From Chitinophagaceae bacterium (GTDB lineage Bacteria > Bacteroidota > Bacteroidia > Chitinophagales > Chitinophagaceae), in contig DOMR01000070.1 of the NCBI GenBank assembly GCA_003509845.1, positions 1 through 8,019 on the forward strand: 8,019 nt of DNA, read 5' to 3'. Positions 1 through 6,189 of this stretch are shown here, piece by piece. The position numbers and the translations under genes were made by a program. Within the stretch, counting starts at the first letter, position 1. Each line of letters opens with the position of its first letter. The notes below the pieces were generated by a model. That model was not told the DNA's origin and made no database searches. It saw only the letters and a list, made by a program, of their open reading frames with translations.

Positions 1-453
1 TCTGACATTCAATTTACGCCTGGCCTTGAAAAAACAATTTATTTTGGTAATGCTGATAATAGTAGCTGGAGTATAAATCCTTATTTATATTGTAATTTTA
101 GTACAGTTAATTATTATGAATCCAACGTTACTCGTCGTTTAAATGGTCCAAGAGGCCCAAGGGCAGCACAAGCAATCGGCCCCCAAATAACAAGTACCAC
201 AGTAGTTCAAAATAAAGGATTTAAATTATTGAATACTGATTTTTCAATGCCCTTATCTTATGAGAATACGCATTGGCTTGCTACCTTCACGCCCACGTAT
301 TCAATACCCTTCAACAAAATTGAAACCATATCTACAAACACAATTACTTCAGCAACTGGCACCACCACAAATAAAGTGAATTCAACACCGTATTCTGAAT
401 TACATTTAAATAATCAATTTTATTTTCAAATCGGGGTTACTTATAAATTTTAA
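1..453 (+). CDS. C-terminal part of an outer-membrane beta-barrel-like protein (5' end outside window)
   Basis: The frame is open from the first base to the TAA at 451-453, giving 150 residues with no start codon needed inside the window, so this is the tail of a longer gene. The residues alternate polar and aromatic/hydrophobic in short stretches, as in transmembrane beta-strands, separated by Asn/Thr/Ser-rich loops and one Gly-Pro-Arg-rich loop near residues 51-63. The protein ends in FYFQIGVTYKF: an alternating amphipathic strand with a terminal Phe, which is the usual BAM-recognised signal of outer-membrane barrels. I infer an outer-membrane location from this and cannot name the family or substrate from the fragment. 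A TTG at 229 could in principle begin a 74-residue product, but the uninterrupted upstream frame makes that unlikely. The next gene starts 2 nt after the stop, which suggests cotranscription. Confidence 0.7.
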   Translation, partial: SDIQFTPGLEKTIYFGNADNSSWSINPYLYCNFSTVNYYESNVTRRLNGPRGPRAAQAIGPQITSTTVVQNKGFKLLNTDFSMPLSYENTHWLATFTPTYSIPFNKIETISTNTITSATGTTTNKVNSTPYSELHLNNQFYFQIGVTYKF

Positions 454-455
454 TA

Positions 456-1019
456 ATGCGCTTAACTAAAACAACTAAAATATTATTAATCGCATCCAGC
501 TTATGGTATTTTGGAGAAGGTTTATTTGGCCCCCTGTTTGCAATTTACGCTGAAAAAATTGGCGGTGATTTATTAGATATTACTTGGGCTTGGGCCTTTT
601 ATTTGGTAACTACCGGTGTTTTTTATTTTATCATCGGAAAATATTTTAATCATTCAACGTATAAAAAACATGTAATGATTGCGGGTTATGGGTTAAATGC
701 TTTGCTCACCTTTGGTTATATGTTTGTTTCAAATCCAACCCAACTATTTCTTTTACAAATTGGATTGGGTATTGCGGAAGCCTTAAGTGCACCCATTTGG
801 GACTCACTTTTCGCCAGTAATATGGAAGATACGGAGAACACCTTTCACTGGAGTTTGGCAAGTGGGCACACCCATTTTGTATCTGGCATAGCTATTGCTA
901 TTGGTGGTTTAATTGCTAACTACATCTCTTTTGATGCTTTATTTTTGACCATGGGTATCATTCAAGTTATTGCCACATTTGTGCAAGCCAAGCTTTTGTT
1001 TTTGAACAAATCTAATTAA
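456..1019 (+). CDS. Half-size (six-helix) MFS-like membrane protein
   Basis: This 187-residue protein is largely hydrophobic, with six likely transmembrane helices at about residues 9-31, 42-61, 72-92, 96-116, 138-157 and 159-183. Lys/Arg-rich segments at the N-terminus and around residues 69-72 suggest a cytoplasmic N-terminus. Helix 1 (WYFGEGLFGPLFAIYAE) and helix 4 (GLGIAEALSAPIWDSLFA) resemble the N-terminal half of major facilitator superfamily carriers. MFS proteins normally have 12 helices and about 400 residues, so this is one six-helix half. It ends cleanly in LNKSN before an intergenic region that codes no further helices, so it looks like a naturally short protein rather than a frameshifted gene. 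If it transports anything it would presumably do so as a dimer; that is inference and no substrate can be assigned. The ATG lies 2 nt after the upstream stop, consistent with translational coupling to the outer-membrane protein gene. Confidence 0.75.
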   Translation: MRLTKTTKILLIASSLWYFGEGLFGPLFAIYAEKIGGDLLDITWAWAFYLVTTGVFYFIIGKYFNHSTYKKHVMIAGYGLNALLTFGYMFVSNPTQLFLLQIGLGIAEALSAPIWDSLFASNMEDTENTFHWSLASGHTHFVSGIAIAIGGLIANYISFDALFLTMGIIQVIATFVQAKLLFLNKSN

Positions 1020-1042
1020 TAGGCATAGCTTTAATTTTGTCG

Positions 1043-1050
1043 TACCTTCG
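1043..1050 (+). promoter_or_regulatory. Possible -7 box (TACCTTCG) of the helicase gene
   Basis: TACCTTCG matches the Bacteroidota -7 consensus TAnnTTTG at all but one defined position and lies 27 nt before the TTG start of the helicase gene. No TTG-type -33 element is visible at the expected spacing. The box also forms one arm of a small TACCT-TCG-AGGTA inverted repeat (1043-1055). Support is weak. Confidence 0.25.
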
Positions 1051-1077
1051 AGGTATACAAGTATTAAATATTTTATT

Positions 1078-2268
1078 TTGAAGTTTATAGATTTAGGTTT
1101 GGACCCACGTATTTTAGAAGGGATTGACGCAATGGGTTATGAAAATGCGACACCTGTGCAACAACAGGTAATGGTTCCCATTTTGGAAGGGAAGGATATT
1201 ATTGCTGCTGCGCAAACTGGTACTGGAAAAACAGCTGCTTTTTTATTACCCTTATTACACCGATTACTCACTTCCCCGCATCATGCTGGTGACATTAATG
1301 CAATGATTATTGTGCCTACGCGTGAGTTAGCGATCCAAATAGCTGAAAGTATTGAAGGTCTTTCCTATTTTACTGATGTTAGTTCCATCGCAGTTTATGG
1401 TGGTGGTGACGGGAATTCATTTGTCACAGAAAAAAAAGCTTTAACGAGCGGTGTTGATATTGTGGTTTGTACCCCCGGCAGAATGATTGCACATTTAAAT
1501 ATGGGCTATGTTAAATTAAAAGGGCTTAAATATTTAGTATTGGATGAGGCTGATCGTATGTTAGATATGGGTTTTAGTGATGACCTGTCAAAGATTGTTA
1601 CCTTTTTACCCGCGGTTCGTCAAAACCTTTTGTTTTCAGCTACTATGCCTGCAAAGATGCGCGTGCTAGCAAAAAAATTATTACACGATCCTATAGAAAT
1701 TAACATTGCAATTTCGAAACCGCCTGAGCAAATAGTTCAAAAAGCATTCATTGTATATGAAGCACAAAAAGTGCCCATTATAATTGACATGCTAAGCTCA
1801 AAAAAGTTTTCAAAAGTAATTGTGTTCTGTTCAAAAAAATTGAATGTCAAACAATTAACTTTAAAATTAAAGCACGCGAACTTAGCAGTTGCAGAAATTC
1901 ATTCTGACTTAGACCAAAAAAGCAGGGAACAATATTTACAAGATTTTAGAAATCAAAAAATTAATATTTTGGTGGCAACCGATGTTTTAAGCAGAGGTAT
2001 TGACATTGACGATATTGATTTAGTGATTAATTATGATGTGCCTAATGATGGCGAGGATTATATACACCGAATAGGACGAACCGCGCGTGCAGCTACATCT
2101 GGCACTGCATTTACACTTGTTAGCGAAAATGAACAAGGCAAATGTGGAGTTATAGAACAACTTTTAGGTGCCCCTATTTTTAAAGGAACGGTACCAGTTG
2201 AATTTGGACCAACGCCAGCCTACAATCCAAAATCCGTGGTAAAAAAAGGGTTTAATCGTAGGAGATAA
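1078..2268 (+). CDS. DEAD-box ATP-dependent RNA helicase (RhlE type)
   Basis: This is a cytoplasmic RNA helicase that uses ATP to unwind or remodel RNA duplexes. All core motifs are visible in order in its 396 residues: Q-motif region around 21-30 (YENATPVQQQ), motif I AQTGTGKT at 45-52, Ia PTREL at 80-84, GG at 108-109, Ib TPGR at 132-135, II DEAD at 156-159, III SAT at 187-189, IV around VIVFC at 247-251, V ATDVLSRGIDI at 300-310 and VI HRIGRTAR at 330-337. Only a short basic tail ending KKGFNRRR follows the second RecA-like domain, so the RNA-binding extension is minimal. The start is TTG at 1078: the family usually begins a few residues before 'F-x-x-L-G-L', and the first internal ATG (residue 19) would remove part of the Q-motif region. 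Family members act in ribosome biogenesis, RNA decay and cold adaptation; the specific role here is unknown. Confidence 0.95.
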   Translation: MKFIDLGLDPRILEGIDAMGYENATPVQQQVMVPILEGKDIIAAAQTGTGKTAAFLLPLLHRLLTSPHHAGDINAMIIVPTRELAIQIAESIEGLSYFTDVSSIAVYGGGDGNSFVTEKKALTSGVDIVVCTPGRMIAHLNMGYVKLKGLKYLVLDEADRMLDMGFSDDLSKIVTFLPAVRQNLLFSATMPAKMRVLAKKLLHDPIEINIAISKPPEQIVQKAFIVYEAQKVPIIIDMLSSKKFSKVIVFCSKKLNVKQLTLKLKHANLAVAEIHSDLDQKSREQYLQDFRNQKINILVATDVLSRGIDIDDIDLVINYDVPNDGEDYIHRIGRTARAATSGTAFTLVSENEQGKCGVIEQLLGAPIFKGTVPVEFGPTPAYNPKSVVKKGFNRRR

Positions 2269-2291
2269 TTTTTTAAGAAAGCACTTAGTTA

Positions 2292-2299
2292 TATATTTG
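2292..2299 (+). promoter_or_regulatory. Bacteroidota -7 promoter box (TATATTTG)
   Basis: TATATTTG is a full match to TAnnTTTG and lies 15 nt upstream of the ATG at 2315. The -33 region is a T-run (about 2269-2275) without a clear TTG, so only the -7 half is supported. It would start transcription of the small exported protein gene independently of the helicase gene. Confidence 0.45.
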
Positions 2300-2314
2300 T
2301 AAAAAATCAATCAA

Positions 2315-2683
2315 ATGAAATATTTATTTACCTTATTTATTCTTTTAAATATCCTATGTAATAAGGCAGACCAACCTGCAGTTGAATATTTTAAAGGAAA
2401 ATTAGTTTTACAAGGTATTTGTATGAATTATGTGATACAAATTGTTGAAGGTTCCGTTAATCCAACATTGTATGAACAGAGCTGGGTGAATCCCTTGACC
2501 AATACAACTTATAAAAACGTATTTGGTTTAGCTAGTATCTGTACTTTCCCATCTAATATTAAAGAAGGAGATGAGTTTTATTTCACCATTCCCAAAAATC
2601 CAGTTGCACAAACCTGTGCGCAGTGTAAAGCCTATAGTCCAATACCAGCAAAAACAATCAATATTGAAATTTATAATAAGTAG
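2315..2683 (+). CDS. Small exported four-cysteine protein, function unknown
   Basis: I recognise no named function. The 122-residue product starts with a hydrophobic export signal (KYLFTLFILLNIL). A Cys at residue 15 could be a lipoprotein anchor, but N-I-L before it is a poor lipobox, so cleavage by signal peptidase I or a retained anchor is also possible. The mature part is polar and rich in Asn, Thr and aromatic residues, with four further cysteines: C36 (QGICMNY), C76 (ASICTFP) and a C100-x2-C103 pair (TCAQCKAY). Disulfides or metal binding are possible. The pattern of 'KGKLVLQGICMNY' near the start and a closing C-x2-C before a final beta-strand resembles short hypothetical proteins I recall from other Bacteroidota, but this is memory and not a search. 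Periplasmic or outer-membrane location is inferred from the signal. It has its own likely promoter and precedes phnA by a short gap. Confidence 0.7.
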   Translation: MKYLFTLFILLNILCNKADQPAVEYFKGKLVLQGICMNYVIQIVEGSVNPTLYEQSWVNPLTNTTYKNVFGLASICTFPSNIKEGDEFYFTIPKNPVAQTCAQCKAYSPIPAKTINIEIYNK

Positions 2684-2690
2684 ATAGTAT

Positions 2691-2720
2691 AACTGCAATT
2701 AAAATGGTAAATTTGCAGTT
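2691..2720 (+). repeat. Inverted repeat over the phnA promoter (AACTGCAA / TTGCAGTT)
   Basis: An 8-bp perfect inverted repeat, AACTGCAA at 2691-2698 and TTGCAGTT at 2713-2720, is separated by 14 nt. The right arm overlaps the end of the -7 box and finishes on the base before the phnA ATG. The arms centre two helical turns apart (about 22 bp), which would suit a dimeric repressor; a weak hairpin terminator for the preceding gene is the alternative, but no T-run follows it. Confidence 0.5.
2708..2715 (+). promoter_or_regulatory. -7 box (TAAATTTG) of the phnA-like gene
   Basis: TAAATTTG matches TAnnTTTG exactly and ends only 5 nt before the ATG at 2721. Initiation at the usual distance would place the transcript start at or next to the start codon, so the mRNA would be leaderless or nearly so. 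No good -33 TTG is present at 19-21 bp upstream, which may mean an activator is needed or that the box is fortuitous. Confidence 0.4.
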
Positions 2721-3287
2721 ATGAAATCAACTATTTCGAGTAAGCTTAAGGAAAGATGCCAGGACTTATGTGAGCTTTGCACCACCGATGCAGCCACTAT
2801 TGCTTATACAGTAAGCCCTAAGAGTAATGATGTGATTGAAAACGAAGTTGCACTTTGTGATCAATGTATTTCAATCATTGAAGGCAAGGAAGCTGGGAAT
2901 CATTGGCAATGTTTGGCTGGAAGTATATGGAATACGGAACCAAGCGTACTTGCTTTAAGCTATCGCATTCTTTATGGTATAAAAGAAAATGAATGGGCCA
3001 ATGAATTGCTAACCTCAGTTGATTTTGACGAAACTGTGGTTACTTGGGCTTTAAGTGCTTATCAAACCGAAGCGATACATGTTGATAGTAATGGTACTGA
3101 ATTACAAAATGGGGATACAATTGTATTAACACAAGGGTTAAACGTAAAAGGGGCAAACTTCATGGCACCTAAAGGAACTATTGTGCGTAAAATAAGACTA
3201 GTTCCTGATAACCCTGAACAAATTGAAGGAAAAGTGAATGAACAAACCATCGTCATTTTAACCAAGTTTGTTAGAAAGTCGGCTTAA
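2721..3287 (+). CDS. phnA: PhnA/YjdM-family zinc-ribbon protein
   Basis: The 188-residue protein has the two parts of the PhnA family. The N-terminal zinc ribbon has C17-x2-C20 (CELC) and C46-x2-C49 (CDQC), a typical four-Cys zinc site. The C-terminal PhnA domain (about 120-186) contains the family's DSNGTELQNGD turn, a V-K-G element at 142-144, the GTIVRKIRLV strand, and the IEGKVNEQTIVILTKFV end. A spacer of some 60-70 residues between the two (about 52-118), rich in Trp and acidic residues, makes it longer than the roughly 110-residue E. coli protein; I recall similar longer forms in Bacteroidota. The name comes from linkage to phosphonate genes in E. coli, but no other phosphonate genes occur here and the biochemical role is not settled. 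It is likely cytoplasmic, since it has no signal peptide. An additional Cys at 13 and one at 64 are not part of the obvious site. Confidence 0.85.
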   Translation: MKSTISSKLKERCQDLCELCTTDAATIAYTVSPKSNDVIENEVALCDQCISIIEGKEAGNHWQCLAGSIWNTEPSVLALSYRILYGIKENEWANELLTSVDFDETVVTWALSAYQTEAIHVDSNGTELQNGDTIVLTQGLNVKGANFMAPKGTIVRKIRLVPDNPEQIEGKVNEQTIVILTKFVRKSA

Positions 3288-3317
3288 TTAATTTTTATTT
3301 TTTCATTTAAGAAGGGC

Positions 3318-3348
3318 TTGTTTTAGGATTTGTGTTAATTTACAATTG
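3318..3348 (+). promoter_or_regulatory. Promoter of the alpha-L-fucosidase gene
   Basis: TTG at 3318-3320 and TACAATTG at 3341-3348 (one mismatch to TAnnTTTG) are 20 bp apart, the spacing expected for the Bacteroidota primary sigma factor. The start codon follows 17 nt after the -7 box. This supports independent transcription of the fucosidase gene; no carbohydrate-sensor gene or operator is visible nearby. Confidence 0.5.
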
Positions 3349-3365
3349 CTAAAAAACCTATTTCA

Positions 3366-4790
3366 ATGAAAAAACTTTTATTCGTATTGTTTGCTTTTAT
3401 CTTCCTGTCACTAAATGCACAAGAACACACCGCAAGTTTAAAATACACACTTCCCGCCGATAAATTAGTACAAGCGAAATTAGCTCAATGGGGCAAAATA
3501 AAATTTGGCCTGTTAATGCATTGGGGTACATATAGCCAATGGGGTGTGGTTGAAAGTTGGAGCTTATGTCCTGAAGATGAGGGTTGGACTGTACGAAAAG
3601 GGCCATATGCTAAGGATTGGTTTAGCTATAAGCAAGCCTATGAAAATTTACAGACCACCTTTAACCCTATTAAATTTAATCCAGAAAAATGGGCGTTAGC
3701 TGCAAAAAATGCAGGTATGAAATATGTCGTATTTACGACCAAACATCATGATGGTTTTAATATGTTTGATACCAAACAATCTGATTATAAAATCACTGGA
3801 ACTAATTCACCATTTGCAAATAATCCAAAAGCAAATGTTGCTAAGGAAATATTTAATGCATTCCGTGATCAAGGATTTATGACAGGTGCTTATTTTTCAA
3901 AGCCAGATTGGAATACGCCTGATTATTGGTGGAAATATTTTCCACCGAAAGATCGTAATGTATCCTATGACCCAAAAAAATATCCTGAAAAATGGGAGTC
4001 ATTTAAAAAGTTTACGTACAATCAAATTGAGGAGTTGATGAGCGATTATGGTAAAATAGATATTTTATGGTTAGATGGTGGATGGGTTCGTCCATTTAGT
4101 TCCGTAGATACTACAGTGGAGTGGCAACGCACTATTAAACATAATCAAGATATTGATATGGGAAATATTGCGCGGATGGCTAGAACGCATCAACCTGGTC
4201 TATTAGTGGTTGACAGAACGGTTCATGGCGAATATGAGAACTATGTTACGCCTGAACAACAAGTCCCAGCTACTTACTTGCCTTATCCTTGGGAAAGTTG
4301 TATGACACTTGGTAACTCTTGGTCCTATGTTCCCAATGATGAATATAAAACCGCTCGAAAAGTGATTCATTTATTAACAGAGATTGTTTCAAAAAATGGC
4401 AACCTGCTTTTAAATATAGGACCAGCACCTGATGGCGAGTGGGATCCAAATGCCTATGCCCGTTTGGAAGATATCGGTAAATGGATACAAGTGAATGGGG
4501 AAGCTATCTATGATGCAGAAGCTGATGCTTCATTACCAAGTCAAGGCAAGTGGGTGTTTACCAAAAAGCAAGATTGTATTTATGCGATTTACCAACTTGC
4601 AGCCAAAGAAGCAATCAGTGAAATATATAAATTAAATATTAATACGTCAAGCCCAATTAAAAAGATTCAAATTTTAGGAACCGATCAAAAAATAATCTTT
4701 AAACAAGCATCGACCACTTTATCCATTTTTACCCCAGTTAAAAAATTGAATGCAAACACGGAAGCATTGGTATTTAAGATTCAATATTAG
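3366..4790 (+). CDS. Exported alpha-L-fucosidase, glycoside hydrolase family GH29
   Basis: This enzyme hydrolyses terminal alpha-L-fucose from glycans by a retaining mechanism. The 474-residue precursor has a signal peptide with probable cleavage after residue 18 (SLNA-QE), so it should act in the periplasm or outside the cell. The catalytic TIM barrel covers about 25-385. It contains FGLLMHWGTYSQWG at 47-60, KYVVFTTKHHDGFNMFD at 119-135 (the His pair contacts fucose in known structures), and ILWLDGG at 233-239, where D237 is the expected nucleophile. The acid/base Glu is less certain; E289, E291 and E297 (in TPEQ) are candidates. LLLNIGPAPDGEW at 347-359 is another GH29 hallmark. A C-terminal beta-sandwich (about 390-474) completes the fold, and the length is normal for bacterial GH29 enzymes. 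No SusC/SusD pair or other carbohydrate genes adjoin it, so it appears to be a stand-alone gene rather than part of a visible polysaccharide-utilisation locus. Confidence 0.93.
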   Translation: MKKLLFVLFAFIFLSLNAQEHTASLKYTLPADKLVQAKLAQWGKIKFGLLMHWGTYSQWGVVESWSLCPEDEGWTVRKGPYAKDWFSYKQAYENLQTTFNPIKFNPEKWALAAKNAGMKYVVFTTKHHDGFNMFDTKQSDYKITGTNSPFANNPKANVAKEIFNAFRDQGFMTGAYFSKPDWNTPDYWWKYFPPKDRNVSYDPKKYPEKWESFKKFTYNQIEELMSDYGKIDILWLDGGWVRPFSSVDTTVEWQRTIKHNQDIDMGNIARMARTHQPGLLVVDRTVHGEYENYVTPEQQVPATYLPYPWESCMTLGNSWSYVPNDEYKTARKVIHLLTEIVSKNGNLLLNIGPAPDGEWDPNAYARLEDIGKWIQVNGEAIYDAEADASLPSQGKWVFTKKQDCIYAIYQLAAKEAISEIYKLNINTSSPIKKIQILGTDQKIIFKQASTTLSIFTPVKKLNANTEALVFKIQY

Positions 4791-4818
4791 TGAAGGGGGA
4801 TTTTAAAAAGTCTTATTT

Positions 4819-4854
4819 ATGATGCATATTAGTACTACCACTAATATGCATCAT
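4819..4854 (+). terminator. 15-bp perfect hairpin, probable terminator of the fucosidase gene
   Basis: ATGATGCATATTAGT (4819-4833) and ACTAATATGCATCAT (4840-4854) pair perfectly around the 6-nt loop ACTACC, 28 nt after the fucosidase stop. The following TTGTTTATAG is only moderately T-rich, so intrinsic termination is likely but not ideal. It would also shield the arsenic operon from read-through. Because the arms are symmetrical, a protein-binding site is a less likely alternative. Confidence 0.7.
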
Positions 4855-4919
4855 TGTTTATAGCCTAATTTAAGCTTTCCTTTAATATCAGACGGTAACA
4901 TAATCACTAAATAATATTT

Positions 4920-4950
4920 TTTGGAATTGTAAATATTAATCGTAATTTTA
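4920..4950 (+). promoter_or_regulatory. arsRMC promoter
   Basis: TTTG at 4920-4923, a 19-bp spacer and TAATTTTA at 4943-4950 (one mismatch to TAnnTTTG) form a well-spaced Bacteroidota promoter. The -7 box lies inside the palindromic operator. It ends 8 nt before the arsR ATG, so the transcript leader should be only a few bases long or absent. Confidence 0.65.
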
Positions 4951-4960
4951 CGATTAATAT
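4933..4960 (+). promoter_or_regulatory. ArsR operator: 13-bp perfect palindrome over the -7 box and the start codon
   Basis: ATATTAATCGTAA (4933-4945) and TTACGATTAATAT (4948-4960) are perfect inverted repeats with a 2-bp spacer. The central ATCGTAA-TT-TTACGAT core has the form of sites bound by winged-helix ArsR dimers. The site covers the -7 box and reaches the first two bases of the arsR ATG, so a bound dimer would block RNA polymerase. Autorepression relieved by arsenite is inferred from family knowledge. Confidence 0.8.
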
Positions 4961-5294
4961 GGGAACTACAAAAACAGCCGAGTATTCTATAAAGGAATTG
5001 AGTATTGCAAAGTATGCAAAAGCACTTTCGCATCCAGCTAGAATTGCTATTTTAAATTTATTATTAAAAAAGCAAACTTGTATTTGTGGTGATATAGTGG
5101 ATGACTTGCCATTATCACAATCAACTGTTTCGCAACATTTAAAGGAATTAAAGGAAGCGGGGTTGATTAAGGGTAATATTGATGGGGCTTCAGTGTGTTA
5201 TTGTATTGATGAAAAGGAGTGGATCAAAGCCCAAACACAAATGAATGTGTTATTTGAAAAAATGGAAGTTAAATCAGCGAAATGCTGTTCCTGA
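4959..5294 (+). CDS. arsR: ArsR/SmtB-family arsenite-responsive repressor
   Basis: The 111-residue protein is a winged-helix dimeric repressor that leaves DNA when it binds trivalent arsenic. Visible features are the helix segment ALSHPARIAILNLLL at 22-36, a metal-site motif TCICGD at 40-45 (C41 and C43), and the recognition helix LSQSTVSQHLKELKEAGLI at 52-70, followed by the wing with VCYCI at 79-83. C41-x-C43 aligns with the CxC of E. coli-type ArsR; the third Cys of that motif is replaced by Ile46. C80, C82 and the terminal C109-C110 pair could supply further thiol ligands. It is first in the operon, directly behind the palindromic operator, with arsM starting 25 nt after its stop. These facts support an arsenite sensor over a zinc or cadmium sensor. 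The ATG at 4959 lies inside the operator and no upstream in-frame start is needed. Confidence 0.92.
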   Translation: MGTTKTAEYSIKELSIAKYAKALSHPARIAILNLLLKKQTCICGDIVDDLPLSQSTVSQHLKELKEAGLIKGNIDGASVCYCIDEKEWIKAQTQMNVLFEKMEVKSAKCCS

Positions 5295-5319
5295 TATTAA
5301 AAAAATTAAAATAAATTTT

Positions 5320-6162
5320 ATGCAAACCGAAGAACAACTCAAAGAAATCGTAAGAAAAAAATATAGTGAAATTGCTTTACAAGACAAGGAAACCAATATG
5401 TCATCCTGTTGTGGGGCAGGGGGTTGCTCCACCGAAGTTTACAATATCATGTCAGAGGACTATACTACATTAAAAGGCTATAATGCTGATGCAGATTTGG
5501 GCTTGGGTTGTGGACTGCCAACGCAATATGCGCAAATTAAAAAAGGGGATGTAGTCGTTGATTTAGGAAGTGGCGCTGGTAATGATTGTTTTATTGCGCG
5601 TCACGAAACAGGGGAAACTGGTAAGGTGATTGGTATTGATTTTACACCTGCAATGATTGAGAAAGCAAGGGCAAATGCGGAAGTGCGTGGATTTAATAAT
5701 GTTGAATTTAGACAAGGTGATATTGAGTCCATGCCTATAACAGCAAATACAGCAGATGTTATTGTAAGTAATTGTGTTTTGAATTTAGTACCCAACAAGG
5801 ATGCCGTTATTAAAGATATTTATAGGGTGTTAAAACCAGGGGGTCATTTTAGCATTTCGGATGTGGTTTTGGTTGGCGCTTTGCCTGAAGGATTAAGAAA
5901 AGATGCTGAAATGTATGCGGGTTGTGTTTCAGGGGCTATTCAAAAGGAAGTGTATATGGAATTAATTCATGCGAATGGTTTTGAACAAGTAACCATTCAA
6001 AAGGAAAAGGCAATCATCATTCCTGATGATATTTTAATTAATTATTTAACTGCTGATCAAATTGCTGCATTTAATAATGGGGCCACTGGTATATTTAGTG
6101 TAACCGTATTTGCAAAAAAACCAATGGATCAAAAATGTGTACCTGGGGGCGGATGTTGTTAA
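5320..6162 (+). CDS. arsM: Arsenite S-adenosylmethionine methyltransferase
   Basis: This cytoplasmic enzyme transfers methyl groups from S-adenosylmethionine to arsenite, giving methylated arsenicals including volatile species. I take the ATG at 5320 (280 residues, MQTEEQLKEIV): a longer in-frame reading from 5245 would overlap the end of arsR and adds a basic stretch unlike the family's N-terminus. Features: Cys-rich SSCCGAGGC at 28-36, GLGCGLPT at 61-68 (C64), SAM motif I VDLGSGAGND at 80-89, acidic GIDFTPAMIEKAR at 105-117, SNCVLNLVP at 150-158 (C152), LKPGGHFSISD at 171-181 and YAGCVSGA at 199-206 (C202). C64, C152 and C202 correspond to the three arsenic-binding cysteines known in ArsM/AS3MT enzymes, and the N-terminal cluster probably supplies the fourth. 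The protein ends in CVPGGGCC, an extra cysteine tail. It sits between arsR and arsC with short gaps (25 and 27 nt), consistent with one operon. Confidence 0.94.
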   Translation: MQTEEQLKEIVRKKYSEIALQDKETNMSSCCGAGGCSTEVYNIMSEDYTTLKGYNADADLGLGCGLPTQYAQIKKGDVVVDLGSGAGNDCFIARHETGETGKVIGIDFTPAMIEKARANAEVRGFNNVEFRQGDIESMPITANTADVIVSNCVLNLVPNKDAVIKDIYRVLKPGGHFSISDVVLVGALPEGLRKDAEMYAGCVSGAIQKEVYMELIHANGFEQVTIQKEKAIIIPDDILINYLTADQIAAFNNGATGIFSVTVFAKKPMDQKCVPGGGCC

Positions 6163-6189
6163 TAAAAAATATCAATTAAAAAGTATAGG

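Noticed and set aside
229..453. Separate 74-residue gene from TTG at 229
   Set aside because: The same frame is open back to base 1 with continuous barrel-like sequence, so it is the end of a longer gene.
456..1077. Full-length MFS gene broken by a frameshift
   Set aside because: No further hydrophobic coding sequence follows in any frame before the helicase gene, and the protein ends in a normal polar tail.
3062..3265. Minus-strand reading frame inside phnA
   Set aside because: It is fully antisense to the conserved PhnA domain and shows no motif of its own; treated as a shadow frame.
4851..5033. Minus-strand reading frame crossing the ars control region
   Set aside because: It spans the palindromic operator and the start of arsR, has no domain, and is best explained as chance in AT-rich DNA.
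5245..5319. Longer arsM reading from an upstream ATG at 5245
   Set aside because: It would overlap the last 50 bases of arsR and add a Lys-rich stretch unlike ArsM N-termini; the ATG at 5320 gives the usual family start.
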